Positions 21,248 through 33,089 of a stretch of 64,000 nt of DNA are shown here, in pieces. Position numbers and translations under genes: made by a program. The notes below the pieces were generated by a model that saw only the letters and a program-made list of their open reading frames with translations, searched no databases and was not told the origin of the DNA. Origin of the DNA: Ilex aquifolium. Its lineage: Eukaryota; Streptophyta; Magnoliopsida; Aquifoliales; Aquifoliaceae. The stretch spans positions 18,190,045-18,254,044 of the forward strand of contig OX637404.1 of NCBI GenBank assembly GCA_951799425.1. The letters run 5' to 3'. The stretch's first letter is position 1; each line of letters starts with the position of its first letter.

Positions 21248-23741
21248 TGTGACGCCCCAAAATCCGGGGATCCGTTGATCACCCATCAACCCGCGGAATA
21301 CCCGCGGATATCATGTAAATCGATATCACACCATTATGCCCCATTTATCGGGATCCATAATTTAACGAAATTCGGACAGAGTCTTCTTTGTACGGGAAGC
21401 TCTACCCAAAACACAACCTGTGCAATATACAACCACATGACCCATCCGAGGTCCAATATACAACATTGACCGCACTGGGTCCAGTTATGAGTAAACATTG
21501 ACCACACCGGGTCCATTTATCCATACTCATATAAAAACATGCAAGGTTATATGAAAAGTAGTCCATATAAGTTCGATTACAATTCTTTTACATATATTAC
21601 ATGCCCAAAACATAGTTTTAACAAAAGTTTTACAAAAATCAAGGTTAAGGCCACAATTCGGCCTCTCTTCACCCTTGAGACTCCAAATGAGAGCCGTCCA
21701 CCGGTGTGTATCCCGCACCTGAAATGTTTTTACGCATAGGGTGAGCAACGCTCAATAGAGTATCTCCTACAGAGGCTACTCCCCACCCTAGATGCATATG
21801 AATGTGTACATGTAACAATCAACAACCATTCTAAACAAGAACATGCAATTCAATGTTGGAATTCTTTTACCATGTCATGCCATGAAATGAGATGAAACTC
21901 ACTCACGCACTTTAACCCGAGCCCTCACCGACTCCCGCAACACAATGCAATGCCAGTGTGTAGAAAATCTGTCATTGATGAATTTCATCCAATGATCTTT
22001 TTAAAATCTTCGGGTCTTTCGTGGGGTGAGTATTTATGGACTTACACCAACGGCACCCAACCGATACGGAATTCGTGGACTTCCACCAATGGTTCTGCGT
22101 ACACCGACACACTTTATGGACTCTTATACCACTGGAGTGTGTATCCAAGTCACCGGGTCTCTCACCCGAGGGATTTTCTAGCCCTTCTTGCTAACCCCGA
22201 GCCCAAATTCATGCAACCATGCGACTCAGTCGGATTTTCAACCCAACTTTCCCGAACCCACCCATCAATCACCAAGTGTGGTGTTTGATCACACCATGCA
22301 CACACACCCACCTAATGCGATGTCTCCGTGCAAATGCAATGTAATGAACCATTGCATGTCAATGTCAAGTCTCATATGTAATGAATGCCACATAGATCAA
22401 TTTAACCACATACTTCAACATATGTCATAGTAATTTATATCTAATGCACATAATTACCACAATTTATCATGATGCTAATATATTAACAACATATATCTAT
22501 TGCCTTTTTCTCAAACATGTCATACATAAATTATGTCATAACAAGCTTAATTCTCACATATGCATTTAGCAAAATACCTTCAAGGCACCAATCATGTTAT
22601 CACATAACCTATGTAAATAATTCATTTCTTTTACAAGGCACAATATAACACATAGCATGCCCACACAATACCAAGGTCCAAGAATTTTCACATGGAACTT
22701 CACATATCAATTTCAAACTAGAAATTGATTAAATCATTTCTACACCTACACCTTAACCATAGGCAAGTGAAATACATAGTTCTATATACCTACCATTTTC
22801 CATTAACCCAACTATAATATGAAAGTTTTAAAATACACAAAACAGCCCACATAAACCCAATTTCCAAGAGTTTACACCAATAGCTTCCACATATCAAATT
22901 TCAGCTAGAAGTTGGTCTAAGCCACTTTTATATCCAATTCCTCACTTCCATAATAAGAGGCAAGTGACATGTATAGTTCCATATACCTACCCATTTCATA
23001 TGGAATCATAGGTTAGAAGTAAAGCAAAGTAGGAGGGAACCCTACCTCTTGGAGCGTAAAATGAAGTGTGGAGAACCTCAAGAACACCTCCCAAGCCCCA
23101 AAACTCTTGATTTCCCCAAAGTCTCCTCTTGGATCTTCGGTGAAATCTTTCGTTCTTGGTGTGTTTGCATAACCCTTATCGAGGTGATCGACTTTAACTC
23201 TTGGTCCGAGTCAATTCGAGTGATGGAACTCCGTGAATCGAAGTAGGAAGCTTTGAAATTTATTTTTTTCTCCTCTCCCTTCACCCTCACGTTTGCACAC
23301 TGGAATCAACTGAATCTTCTCCCAAAAAATCAGATTTTTGTTGATATTTATAGTCTTTAATGCTTGGTGCACGTCGTGCCACACGCCCCCTTTATCCGGG
23401 TCCGTTTTCGCTCTGAAACGATTAATTTCATCCCGATTTAAGTTCAAATTAATTTTATTTGAAATTTAATTCAATTATAAGTAAATTTTATAATTTCCGT
23501 TTTTAGGGACCTTTGTAAGGTCATTCGACACACAGTCGTCTCGTAAAACGCGTAAAATCCGACTATCTTGGAATTTGACGAAAATTGTCTGGGTAATTCG
23601 GTTTCGCGAGACGAATCCAACGGTGAGGTCCGTTTCATCATCCGAGCTCTAGAGAAATACGTATTTTAAATCTGCATTATAGTGAAAAATTACCATTTTG
23701 CCATTTTTTCAAAAAAAGTTCAAATTTACCCGGGTTTTACA
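21248..23741 (-). mobile_element. Solo LTR, Ty3/gypsy (Tekay-like layout)
   Basis: About 2.5 kb bounded by TGTGACGCCCC at the left and GGTTTTACA at the right, so it begins TG and ends CA. The 5-bp target duplication CAAAA is exact (21243-21247 and 23742-23746). The orientation is minus, with a TATA-like motif in that sense near 23340-23350. Length and the GACGCCCC terminus resemble the LTR of the gypsy element at 44320. No internal region is present, so it is a solo LTR fossil. Short frames inside it are not genes. Confidence 0.75.
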
Positions 23742-23768
23742 CAAAACAGTTATTTAAGTGTAAAAACT

Positions 23769-24185
23769 GAATTTTTGGTCGACTTTGAACCTAAATTAAA
23801 GTGAGATTCATTTGTTGTTTCGAGTAAACTTTCGTGGGTTCATATCCTACTCCGTGAGGAAAATAATATAGTATATTCACTTGCTCAAATTGAGTAAGAA
23901 ATGAATAAGAAAATAAGATCCAAAGTGACCCTCTTGAAATGTGAAAATAGAGGTTGTGCAATGTGAAATTTGGCACCAATCCCACATTGGTTGAGGAAAA
24001 AGTTCTACGTAGGTATATATAGACCAAATTTTCTCTATGGAATTGGGCCCCAAGGGGTACCACAGTTTTATGAGCGGAGCGAGCGCCGCCCTCTCGCAAC
24101 GCCATGACTCGGCTGGGCTCGGGTATGGGTAGACCAAGCCTTATATTTTTGGAGAAAATACATTTAATTAAATGGGCTAGAATTT
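23769..24185 (-). repeat. Dispersed repeat X, minus-strand copy
   Basis: About 400 bases whose reverse complement matches 44205-44319 joined with 53574-53870. It contains a TATATATA motif and a CCCACATTGG-type block. It may be an LTR or a non-autonomous element. The family is not identified. Confidence 0.6.
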
Positions 24186-25860
24186 TTGAACCAAAATTAA
24201 ATTTCGATACCTGTTCGTACTGGTTCAGAGGGTATTTTCCTATCAGTTCGAAATTTTGAGTTGTGTCTATTCATAGAGAATAGTTACATAAATAGTGTCT
24301 TTTAGTATGGTGGCTGTCCAAAAAGTCACCAGAATGTATATAAATACCAGGCTCTCAGTACCATTCTGCATTCGTTCATTCATCAGTCAATGTTTAGAGT
24401 TAAGTCAGACATTAGTACATTACATTTCGGCATTAAGGCAGTCTGCATTTTAGAGAGTACACAACACTATTTCTGGTTCGCTGGACTGGTAGATTGGAGT
24501 GCTACTTCTACTCGTGTAAAGATCATTGTATCCTGGGAGGCAGACGCTTGATATTCCATAAGCACCGTGTGTGGGGGCGAAATTTGTCTTAATGACATAG
24601 TGTCAAACACTAGTCTTGATCTACTTAAAGTTCAATAATAATTCCTATTCTATAACCGGATTAGTATTTATATTGGTTAAACACATAGTTACGTGTAACT
24701 GTTTCGTTAAGACTATTGTAACTGTTTTGTTAATTCTTCTGTAACTGTTTCAATTTTCTATATAACTGTTTTACTTGATTGTTACTGTTTTTTATACATT
24801 ACATGTTTCAAATCAGAAATTTCAATAAGTGATTTTACTATATTTGGAATACCACAAACAACAATCTTAAGAAAAATTTTCAGATTTGTATAATTACTTA
24901 TTGTGTTTCTGATACATATTTTAGTATTTTAAACTGTTCTAAAATATTGCAAATTGTTAAAATTTATTTTTTTAATATCTGTGATATTTTGAAGAGACAT
25001 GGAAAACTTTGTGAAAAATTGCATGTTTTGTTTGTGTTTAATTCAAACAGTTACACCAAACTATTATAGTTACACCAAACAGTAAACAGTTACAACAAAT
25101 TGTTATAGTTATACAAAACAGTGACTTTGTTTATGTGTATGATTTAAATAGTTACACCAAACAGTGACACTATACAAAAACGTTAAAACAGCAACTTCAA
25201 AACAGTGACACTGAACAGTAATATAGATTATCTCTGTTTTAATAACTTGCTTTGAAAAGTGTTACTGTTTTCCTATGTTTTAATATCTTGTAATCTTTGT
25301 TTATCAGAAATGGCTACAAATGATAATAATGTTTCTGCTACGACAAATCTTGTTGTGCCTGTGGTGTCTATTTCTATTCATACTCATATATCTCATGGGG
25401 AGAAACCCAAAAAGTTCAATGGGAACGATTTCAAGAGATGACAACAAAAAATGTTGTTCTATCTCACTACGTTGAATCTTGCAAAGTTTCTTCTTGAGGA
25501 TGCTCCTGTTTGTAGTGAGAATGAGACCGACCGCCAAGTTGTTGCTGCGGTAGATGCATGGAAATATTCTGATTTTCTGTGTAAAAACTATATCCTCAAT
25601 GGATTGGATAACACATTATATAATGTGTATAGTCCAATCAAGATGGCTAGAGAGCTGTGGGAATCCTTGGATAGAAAATACAAGACGGAGGATGCCGGAA
25701 TGAAGAAATTCGTTGTGGGCAGATTCCTTGACTACAAAATGGTGGATTTCAAAACTATTATAAGTCAAGTTCTAGATCTTCAAGTGATCGTACATGAGAT
25801 TCATGTCAAAGATACATGAGAATGTGCGTATTTGACAGAAAACGTGCTAGGTGTTAAATA
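24186..25860 (+). mobile_element. Truncated Ty1/copia retrotransposon (LTR-like leader plus gag)
   Basis: An LTR-like region with the TATA motif TATAAATA near 24338 and a leader precede a copia-type gag at 25310. No protease, integrase or RT follows, so the fossil is 3'-truncated near 25860. The exact LTR limits are uncertain. It is broken. Confidence 0.6.
25310..25819 (+). pseudogene. Copia gag fossil (UBN2/gag-polypeptide type)
   Basis: The translation shows the copia gag pattern: KPKKFNGNDFKRW-like start of the domain, then [35 protein letters not shown] and [12 protein letters not shown]. In the family this protein packages element RNA. It is a fossil and is broken. Confidence 0.75.
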
Positions 25861-26090
25861 TGAGACAAAAATAATAATATGAGTGGTTCACTTTAGTCAA
25901 ATGACTAGGTTACATCCACTGTAAGAGAGACTCTTGCTCTTTGAAAATTGTATTGTTTGGGAGAGAAGGTTGTTGAATATATGCCTAGGTTATTGTTGGG
26001 TGGTTTTTTTTCATTCATATACACTGTGACATCATTTGCTATTTATACATCCCGTTGTTAGGGTTTCGTGGTGATTTATTTTTTGGCTGA
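25861..26090. other. Non-coding spacer
   Basis: Between the truncated copia fossil and the duplicated segment at 26091. Nothing recognisable. Confidence 0.4.
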
Positions 26091-26421
26091 TTCTGTGGTC
26101 CCCTCTTCGTTTGTTCTGTTGATGGATCTGCCATCCCTGACACTTTTCTACACTCACTACGCCTCGAATGAAATACGTGAACCATCTCCACTACCAGAGG
26201 ATATTCGTTCGTTAGGATTGTCAGCTACTATCCCCTGTCCACGTGTCGCGGTACAGCTTTTGGTGAATAGCTTGGTACCGAACTCCCAATTCCCGAGTGA
26301 GTATCTGTACCGAGTTTGCCGATATTGAGCTGCAACCTATTCTGAGCTGGTCTATTGTGAGCTTCTATCTAACTGGACTGCGGTCTAGCTCGAGCCCTGT
26401 GAGTGCTATTTGGGTGAGATG
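26091..26421 (+). pseudogene. Degraded coding-like segment, copy b (pair with 691-1030)
   Basis: The best frame, inside 26068-26328, contains DLPSLTLFYTHYASNEIREP and LVNSLVPNSQFPSEYLYR. A second frame further on contains LTGLRSSSSPVSAIWVR. Similarity to 691-1030 is strong at the DNA level. The frame is broken in both copies. The family is not recognised. Confidence 0.45.
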
Positions 26422-26946
26422 CATGGGTCGTCTTATGTGAGCCAAAAATGTTTTGGTTTATGGAGGAGGCTCAGACTTTAATCCATCATCATTACCTTTA
26501 TTGGTGATTTATGTGTCTCAGTGAAACTTATCATGTGATGACTAAGCTTAAAATTTGTAGGACAAAAGTGCTTGTTTTTGTTTGTTTGTTTTCATGCTCG
26601 TTGGTGCTTTGTATTTTTTTTTAATGTACAGTAACAAAACTGACTTAATTGTTAACAAAATCCAGAAATTGTTTTTAAAAGAGATTGTTTTTGATAGAAA
26701 TACAAAACTGTTTTTATTTAGCAGCTGTTTTTTTTATTTTTTTTCCCAGTAACAGATTTCCAAGTTTAAGGGTGCGTTTGGTAACGCTTTCGTTTTTATG
26801 TTTTTTTTTTTATAAAAAAATAGAACAAAATTTTGTTTTTTTTGTGATAAAAATTAAAAATATAGAACACATTTGGTAGTCATTTATATTTAAAAAATTG
26901 TGAAAACAAAAATAAAAAATATGTTTGGTATTATACCAAAATTTCA

Positions 26947-27450
26947 TCATCCAATCCCCACCACCCAACCCTTCTAACCACCCAAAACCACCACCCAACC
27001 CAACCCACCACCGAAACCCACTCCCAACCCCACCACTGAAACCAACAACCCACCCCCCACCACTGAAAACCACCAGCACAACCACCCCACTGACCACCGA
27101 AAACCACCACCCAACCCCACCCCTGAAAACCCACGCCCAAAAACCCACCCCCAACCCCACCACCGAAAACCCACAACCCACCCCCCACCACTGAAAACCA
27201 CCAGCACAACCACAAAACCACCAGTACAACCACCCCACTAATCACCGAAAACCAGCACCCAACCCCACCCCTGAAAACCCACGCCCAAAAACCCACCCCC
27301 AACCCCACCACCGAAAACCCACAACCCACCCCCCACCACTGAAAACCACCAGCACAACCACCCCACTAATCACCGAAAACCACCACCCAACCCCACCCCT
27401 GAAAACCCACCCCCAAACCACCACCCCAAACCCCCGAAATCCACCACCCA
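26947..27450. repeat. CCACCCAACCCC-type minisatellite
   Basis: A strongly strand-asymmetric C+A array. A higher-order unit of about 129-147 bases recurs about three times (the phrase CCCTGAAAAC begins at 27121, 27268 and 27397). It yields long proline-rich frames on the plus strand and Gly/Trp-rich frames on the minus strand that are artefacts of the repeat. Confidence 0.85.
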
Positions 27451-27608
27451 CCTATATATACAGACAATATACATAGATCTAGGCTTGAGAAGACGATTGA
27501 GAGGGGCGATGGCATGTTTTCCCCCCTTTTTTGGTTCGTCTTCGTCTTTGTCTTTGGCATCGAGAGAGAGAGAGACGACTGAGAGGGGTGATGGCGATAG
27601 CTTCGGCA

Positions 27609-27609
27609 T

Positions 27610-27652
<43 letters not shown>
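27609..27652. repeat. (GA)n microsatellite
   Basis: A GA dinucleotide tract inside the PIF-like element. Confidence 0.9.
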
Positions 27653-27654
<2 letters not shown>

Positions 27655-28187
27655 ATAGAAGAGACGACCGAGAGGGGTGAAAGATAGAGAAAGATGGGTT
27701 TTTATACCCAAACAAAAAAAATTCATATTTTGTTGCTAAGGAGGATCGAAGTCAAGACCTCAGTAAATTCATTTATCAATCGCGCGTTTGTTTTTTTTTT
27801 TGATGTTTTCAAAAACATAATTTTGGATGTTTTCATATTTTAGCCTTGTTTTTAAAACAGAGCAATTGAAAAAAAAAATGAAAACATTCACCAAACATTT
27901 TTTTATTTTTTATTTTACCATAAAATGAAAACAAAAACAAAAAAAAACAAAAACTACCGGTTACCAAACACTACCTAAATGTCAGAAACTGTTTTTGATT
28001 TTGCTAATATAGAAAATGGTACTGCTTTCTAGTTTTAGTTCATAAAAACAGTTTTTTTTTTCCCCAAAACTACAAAAACTATTTTCCAAGTTTCGCTTCA
28101 AGAAAGTGTTACTACTTTTTTTTCCAAAAAAAAAAAGTGGTCAGTTTTTTGTTTTATTTTTCAAGAAAATTTTTAGTTTTTTTTTTT

Positions 28188-29055
28188 GGATAAATTATAC
28201 TGACACCCCCTATAGATTGACCTAATTATAGAGACACCCTATCGGTTTTCTAAAATTACACTATTACCTATCCATTTCACAAAGTACTCCTATAGTTAGC
28301 ATCGTTATTGACAATGTCAAAAAAGTAATTACATCATCAACTTTTTATACTTTAATACCCATATTACCTCTGAACAAAATTAGGCTAATCTGTTTATTTT
28401 CATGTCGTGTTCATGTTCGAATTTGTGTTTTTTTTTTTTTTATATAACGTGGGACCTCTCCAAGGCAGGACCACTTTAGACCTATTCCTGCAAAAGTAAA
28501 CTTCGAATACCTGCAATCACCCGCAAACTATAGGTATCAGTTAAGCCCGAGAGACACCAGCGAGAGTCGAACCCCTGATGTCTGGGTCTACGATTCATCT
28601 AGGTTCAACTATACACTGCTGGGCTACGTGTGCGGGTGAGTTCGTATTCGTATTGACCCATATAAACTTTGAGTAAAAAAATTTAACGCTAAGATTCTAT
28701 TATCATTTAATTGAATCCATACTCATACTTTTTTCTATAAAGTAAAAATTAACTTAATAAATATAGCAATATATATACAATAATTATGTGAGTGCTTAAT
28801 AAACAGTAATGAATAATTAATATTTTATTTTTATAATAGTAGTTAAACATGTTGATTGTGTAAATTTCGTATTGTTTGCTTTAACATACAAATGAGAAGA
28901 TAGAGTAAGTTCGACATGATTAAATAAACGGGTTGATCGTGTCAATTTTAAGTTTGACGGGTTGAACTAAAAAATGACCCATTTATTAGTATTTAAATAT
29001 ATAAGAGGATGAGAAGTAAAAAATAATGTATGGTAAGGATAATTCTGAAAAGTCG
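28188..29055. mobile_element. Long-TIR MITE, right end deleted (unit 3)
   Basis: The left terminal repeat matches 15184. The copy runs collinear with unit 2 until AAAAGTCGCAT, where about 160 bases including the right terminus are missing. It contains the SINE at 28428-28638. Confidence 0.65.
28428..28638 (-). mobile_element. tRNA-derived SINE (unit 3)
   Basis: Same SINE as 15424-15632 with both promoter boxes recognisable on the minus strand and the A tail seen as a T run at 28428-28441. Confidence 0.7.
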
Positions 29056-29188
29056 CATCAGAGAAAATTTTCCTTTGTAACTTTCAGAAACAAAATTTCA
29101 GTTCTTAGAAACTGATTTTCAAGTTTTAAAGTTGTCCAGTACTAAAGTTGAAACTATTTTTTTATGAGGAAATTTAATTTACAAAAAA

Positions 29189-30087
29189 ATTGGGATCAAG
29201 GTGAATTTTTGAAAATTTCAAAAATTTCTGAATCTTGCCCCACTAAAATTTTCATAAAGTATAGGTGGGGTTAGTGTAATTTTTAAACCATTAAACATAA
29301 CTTTTGCAACTTAGTCATTTCACGCCTTTTACCTGTGTAGACGTATTCTTCGTTTGAACTTTGGTCTCTGTGACTCTGCATTTCTTCACTACCCCTCACT
29401 TTTTTAATTCCTTTGATTTCTTGGAAACTTTAATATATTCATCAACAAATCAACTTACTTGGTTGTTAGTATTAGGGTATATAGCAGCAATTATCTCACC
29501 AAAACCGATTCAAGAAAAACAAACAGTGCCTGATTTTTGTTGTAGTGTATCACTTCAATTTCAACACAAAATAAAGCATGAACAGGACAAAATCGGTTGC
29601 AGTGAATTACACAAATTCCACTCCAAAAACTTGTTTATTTCAATTAAAAATTCAGTACAACAAGACTCAAATACAAGGGAACTAGATCTGAAATTTCAGC
29701 AATAAATACACACAAGTATTGTGGATTTATGAATTATGTTATTGTGGATTTATGGATTATATTTTGATTATGTATAGTACATTATGTCATTCACTACGAA
29801 CTTAATGATAGATTAGACAAATTTAATTTTTAATCAGTTATGGATAGATTTTTTATAAGAAAATCAACACTGGAACAACTGTCTCCTGGTCAAGAAATAG
29901 GTGATCTTTTGATGTGAAGTTTTTTTTGTTGCATTTTTTTTATACATCGCTCATATATATGAGTTGTTCGTCTAAATGACATTTTTTTTATGGAACTATA
30001 CATAAAATAAAGTTTATTTGTATTTATAGTTTAAATTTAAGAATTTTAAGTTACCTCAACTGAAACAAAATCTTGGCTCCGCCCCTG
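29189..30087 (+). mobile_element. Non-autonomous hAT element, left end lost (unit 3)
   Basis: The right terminus TCCGCCCCTG and the target copy CAACCAGC (30088-30095) are present. The left terminus is missing at a deletion joined to TTACAAAAAAA near 29188. Confidence 0.75.
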
Positions 30088-30134
30088 CAACCAGCCAATA
30101 GTAAACACCCTCTAACGAAGTATTAAGGCATAAC

Positions 30135-30953
30135 TAGAGGTGGCAAATGGGTGGATTGGGTTGGTTATGGGTTGGGTTAAATTGGATTGGGCTAAAATAA
30201 ATCCAATTCATTTTTCACTCATGTAGTAAATGAGTTATAATGGGTTGAGTTTATAACGGATTGGGTTAAACCGATTAATCCATAAAATAATTAAAATTCT
30301 TAATAGACACATTAGTACAACCAAAATACAAACATACACACACACACTAATACACCAAAACACACACAAACTAATACACTAAAAATATACATACTAATAC
30401 ACTAAAATACACACTAATACACTAAAAATACACACATATGCTAACACAAAAACTAAAACACATTTAATAAAAAAACACACACACACACACATAATGGGTC
30501 GGGTTCGAATGTGGGCTATAGGTTGGTCTGTGGGTCGTGGGTTGACTCATGGGTTATGGGTCAACTCATGGGTTATGGGTCAACCCATGGGTCATAGGAC
30601 ACAAGTTATGGGTCGACCAGTTGGTCTTGGATTAACCAGCAGGTCATGGGTGGTGTATTAGTGTGTGTCTTTTTGGTGTACTAGTGTGTGTATATTTTGG
30701 TGTATTAGTGTATATGTGTGTATTTTTTAGTGTAATAGTGTGTGTATTTTTTGGTATATTAATATATTTATTTAATTTTATTACTTGTGTTATTTAATAA
30801 AAAGATAAATACTCAACCCAATGGGTACTCATTTATAATCCATATTAACCCATTTAATTAAAATGAATCATATTACCCAACCCATTTAGAACCCATATTA
30901 ATTAATACGGGTTGAACGGATTAATGGGTAATGGGTTAAGATTGCCACCTCCG
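30135..30953. mobile_element. hAT-like foldback element
   Basis: The termini TAGAGGTGGCAA and the complement CGGAGGTGGCAA are flanked by GGCATAAC (30127-30134) and GGCCCAAC (30954-30961), a decayed 8-bp duplication. The site is empty in units 1 and 2. The inner arms are (ACACTAATAC)-rich on the left and (GTATTAGTGT)-rich on the right, so nearly the whole element can fold on itself. No coding capacity. Confidence 0.75.
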
Positions 30954-30961
30954 GGCCCAAC

Positions 30962-32070
30962 AGTACTACTTGAAACACATGTAGACAATGGAAGGAAGTA
31001 GGTTTAGTACAGAAACACAAAAGTGTTCACCCCTTGAAGATTCAATACAAATGGCTTATTTGAACAGTAAATATATATAGAGTATAAGATTAAAACAACA
31101 AGCATCGACTATCAATTTTTTTAGCACATAGAATCAACATATTCATTTCTAAACATCATTCTCAACAAATTAGCAAAAGAAGAGGGAATTAGGAATATGA
31201 GATATGATTGACTGATTAACTTAAAGGAGAAGTGTTACCCGGTTAGAGGGAGGGGATGGAGCTCCTCTAGCGATGGAAAGCTCGAAGTGTGATTACCGAT
31301 TTTGTACAAAAAATATCAAATTATAAGAGTATAATGACTAACCCCAAACATTAGGGGAAGGCTTTGTTAATGAAAATTGATTACTTGATGAAGCAGTACA
31401 TTGATGGTTGGGGAATGCCAAGACACAAAATTAAGCCGCCGTCTAATATAGAAGGGTGAAGGAGAAGTGTGTGCACCGGTTGACAATGCCAGATATGAAG
31501 TGGGAGGATTTTAGAAGTGGTGCAGTCTTTATTATTTTGCACATTAATTTCTAGAATGTGTATAGTCACAACCAAAACATTAAAAGAAAGAGAGCTGGGG
31601 TTGTTAACTAAATTATGTAATGGAAAGAGCAAGGATTTTCAATCGTAACTAAATTCTGTAATTGAATTCCAGTAATTAAAGAAAATGGGGGAGAAGAAAA
31701 GTAAAGAGTGACAGGCGGAGAGAGGAAAGGTGAAGAGAGCGGCATGACTGTTTGTTCTTGACCAATTTGTGAATACGCGGGGAGAAGAGAGAGAGATAGA
31801 GAAAGTAACGGTTGAAAAACAGGTAGAGAGAGAGAGTAACAGTTGAAAAACAGGTAGAGAGAGAAAGAAAGACAACTGAGAAATAGAGAAAGAGTAACGA
31901 CTGAGAATAGAGAATCAATTGGAGATTAAAAATGGGTTTTATCTTATTATTATAGATATATTGCCCATTATTTAACCATATGATTTTCATTTACCATTTT
32001 AAGGTAAGTTGGTAGTTTGTAACTCAATAAAACATGATGCAAAAGATAAAATGTTTGTACAAAAAGTATA
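30962..32070. other. Non-coding part of unit 3
   Basis: Collinear with 17525-18650, with a GA-rich stretch near 31780-31890. No gene. Confidence 0.5.
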
Positions 32071-32815
32071 TAATTTGATATTTCAAATAATTCTTTTAAA
32101 ATTTTAAGAGTGTTGTGTTCCACTTTAATTTATAATTGAATTGAAATGTTCTAAAAAAATTATGTTTGCGTCTTTTTTGTTCATATTTTGTTTAGGCTAA
32201 ATAAGTTTAATTTTATTATTTTATATAATAAGCTAGTCTTGAATCTTAAATATATTTTCTCATGCTTGAACTTTTTTTTTTTTTGCATCAGCTGAAGAAT
32301 AATACTAAATAAAATTACTTATACATGTAGTTTTTTACACACCTAAGGAGAAACATAGGTTCTTTTTAAAACCTTTGCAGTTAGAGGAATTTTTGAAAAT
32401 GTGGGTTGGGGGGATCCAGATGAAATATGAAATGAAAATATAAATACATTAGGGGACAGAATATAAATTATATAACATTCCGTGATTAAAAATTTAATTT
32501 TTGAGATTCGGGTGGCATTGGCTCTTGGGGACCAATCTATCTCCGCCACCGGCACCACCACTCATAATATCATTGTCACACGATGTGTGACAAGAGACTC
32601 TTTAGTATTATCGAGGAGGAATCAAAGCAAAAGTAAGCATCTAATCCTATAAGATAATGCCCCATATGCTATCTTTTTTTTTTTTTTATTCCTTACGTGC
32701 AACCTTTGTGTAGGAAAAGACTTTGGTACCGAAAGTAATAATTCTTTTGGATGGAAGTATAATTTGTGTGGATCAAATTATAACTAATTCCCTGCAAGTT
32801 GAAGTGGAGGTTGGA

Positions 32816-32823
32816 TATAAATA
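32816..32823 (+). promoter_or_regulatory. TATA box of gene copy 3
   Basis: TATAAATA in the conserved block, 75 bases before the ATG. Confidence 0.7.
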
Positions 32824-32897
32824 GATAGGAGTTTCAGAGAAGACAATAATTGAAGAGATCCAAGTATTTGAGTTCCTTTAACCTTTTGCAGAGTAGT

Positions 32898-33089
32898 ATG
32901 GCATCATTGAAGGCTGAGAAACCTCTTGGGCTGGCCAAGAAAGACCCTGCCAAAGCTACTTCTGGTACACCCAAGGCACCTGCCCCGGCTACGGCCTCGG
33001 CACCAACACCAGCACCGGCCACGGCCACAGCCCCGGCCCCCAAAACAACCGTTGCAAAGCCGGAGCCAAAGCCTCGCGAGCTGAAGAGG
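32898..33089 (+). pseudogene. Small Pro/Ala/Lys-rich protein, copy 3, exon 1 only
   Basis: 64 codons from the conserved ATG to the splice donor (AGG|GTACGT), reading MASLKAEKPLGLAKKDPAKA, an AP-rich centre and PEPKPRELKR. The frame is open. The donor matches copy 1, but homology to the intron ends within a few bases of it, and the nine-codon second exon is not found between here and 36600. If transcribed, the frame reads through to a stop at about 33108-33110, adding six residues (VRIVWV). It could therefore encode a 70-residue variant with a different C-terminus, or be a pseudogene. The promoter block is intact. Confidence 0.65.

Larger units (their letters stand above)
26770..27975. mobile_element. 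PIF/Harbinger-like non-autonomous element with C-rich minisatellite
   Basis: The 3-bp duplication TAA (26767-26769 and 27976-27978) flanks termini GGGTGCGTTTGGTAAC and the complement GGTAGTGTTTGGTAAC. The empty site is visible in unit 1 near 1355. Inside are a proline-codon-rich minisatellite and a GA tract. The same family occurs at 41284-43616, which shares sub-terminal sequence (GCTAA...AAGTC..GA.CTCA). There is no transposase. Confidence 0.8.

Noticed and set aside
22188-22430. Plus-strand frame with many His/Met/Cys codons
   Set aside because: Lies inside the solo LTR and has no conserved protein features.
26810-27451. Long minus-strand Gly/Trp-rich frames and plus-strand Pro-rich frames
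   Set aside because: They are produced by the C-rich minisatellite in all frames without G on one strand; no start context, no conserved ends.
27366-27726. Leu/Ser repeat frames across the GA tract
   Set aside because: Simple-sequence translation of (GA)n on the minus strand.
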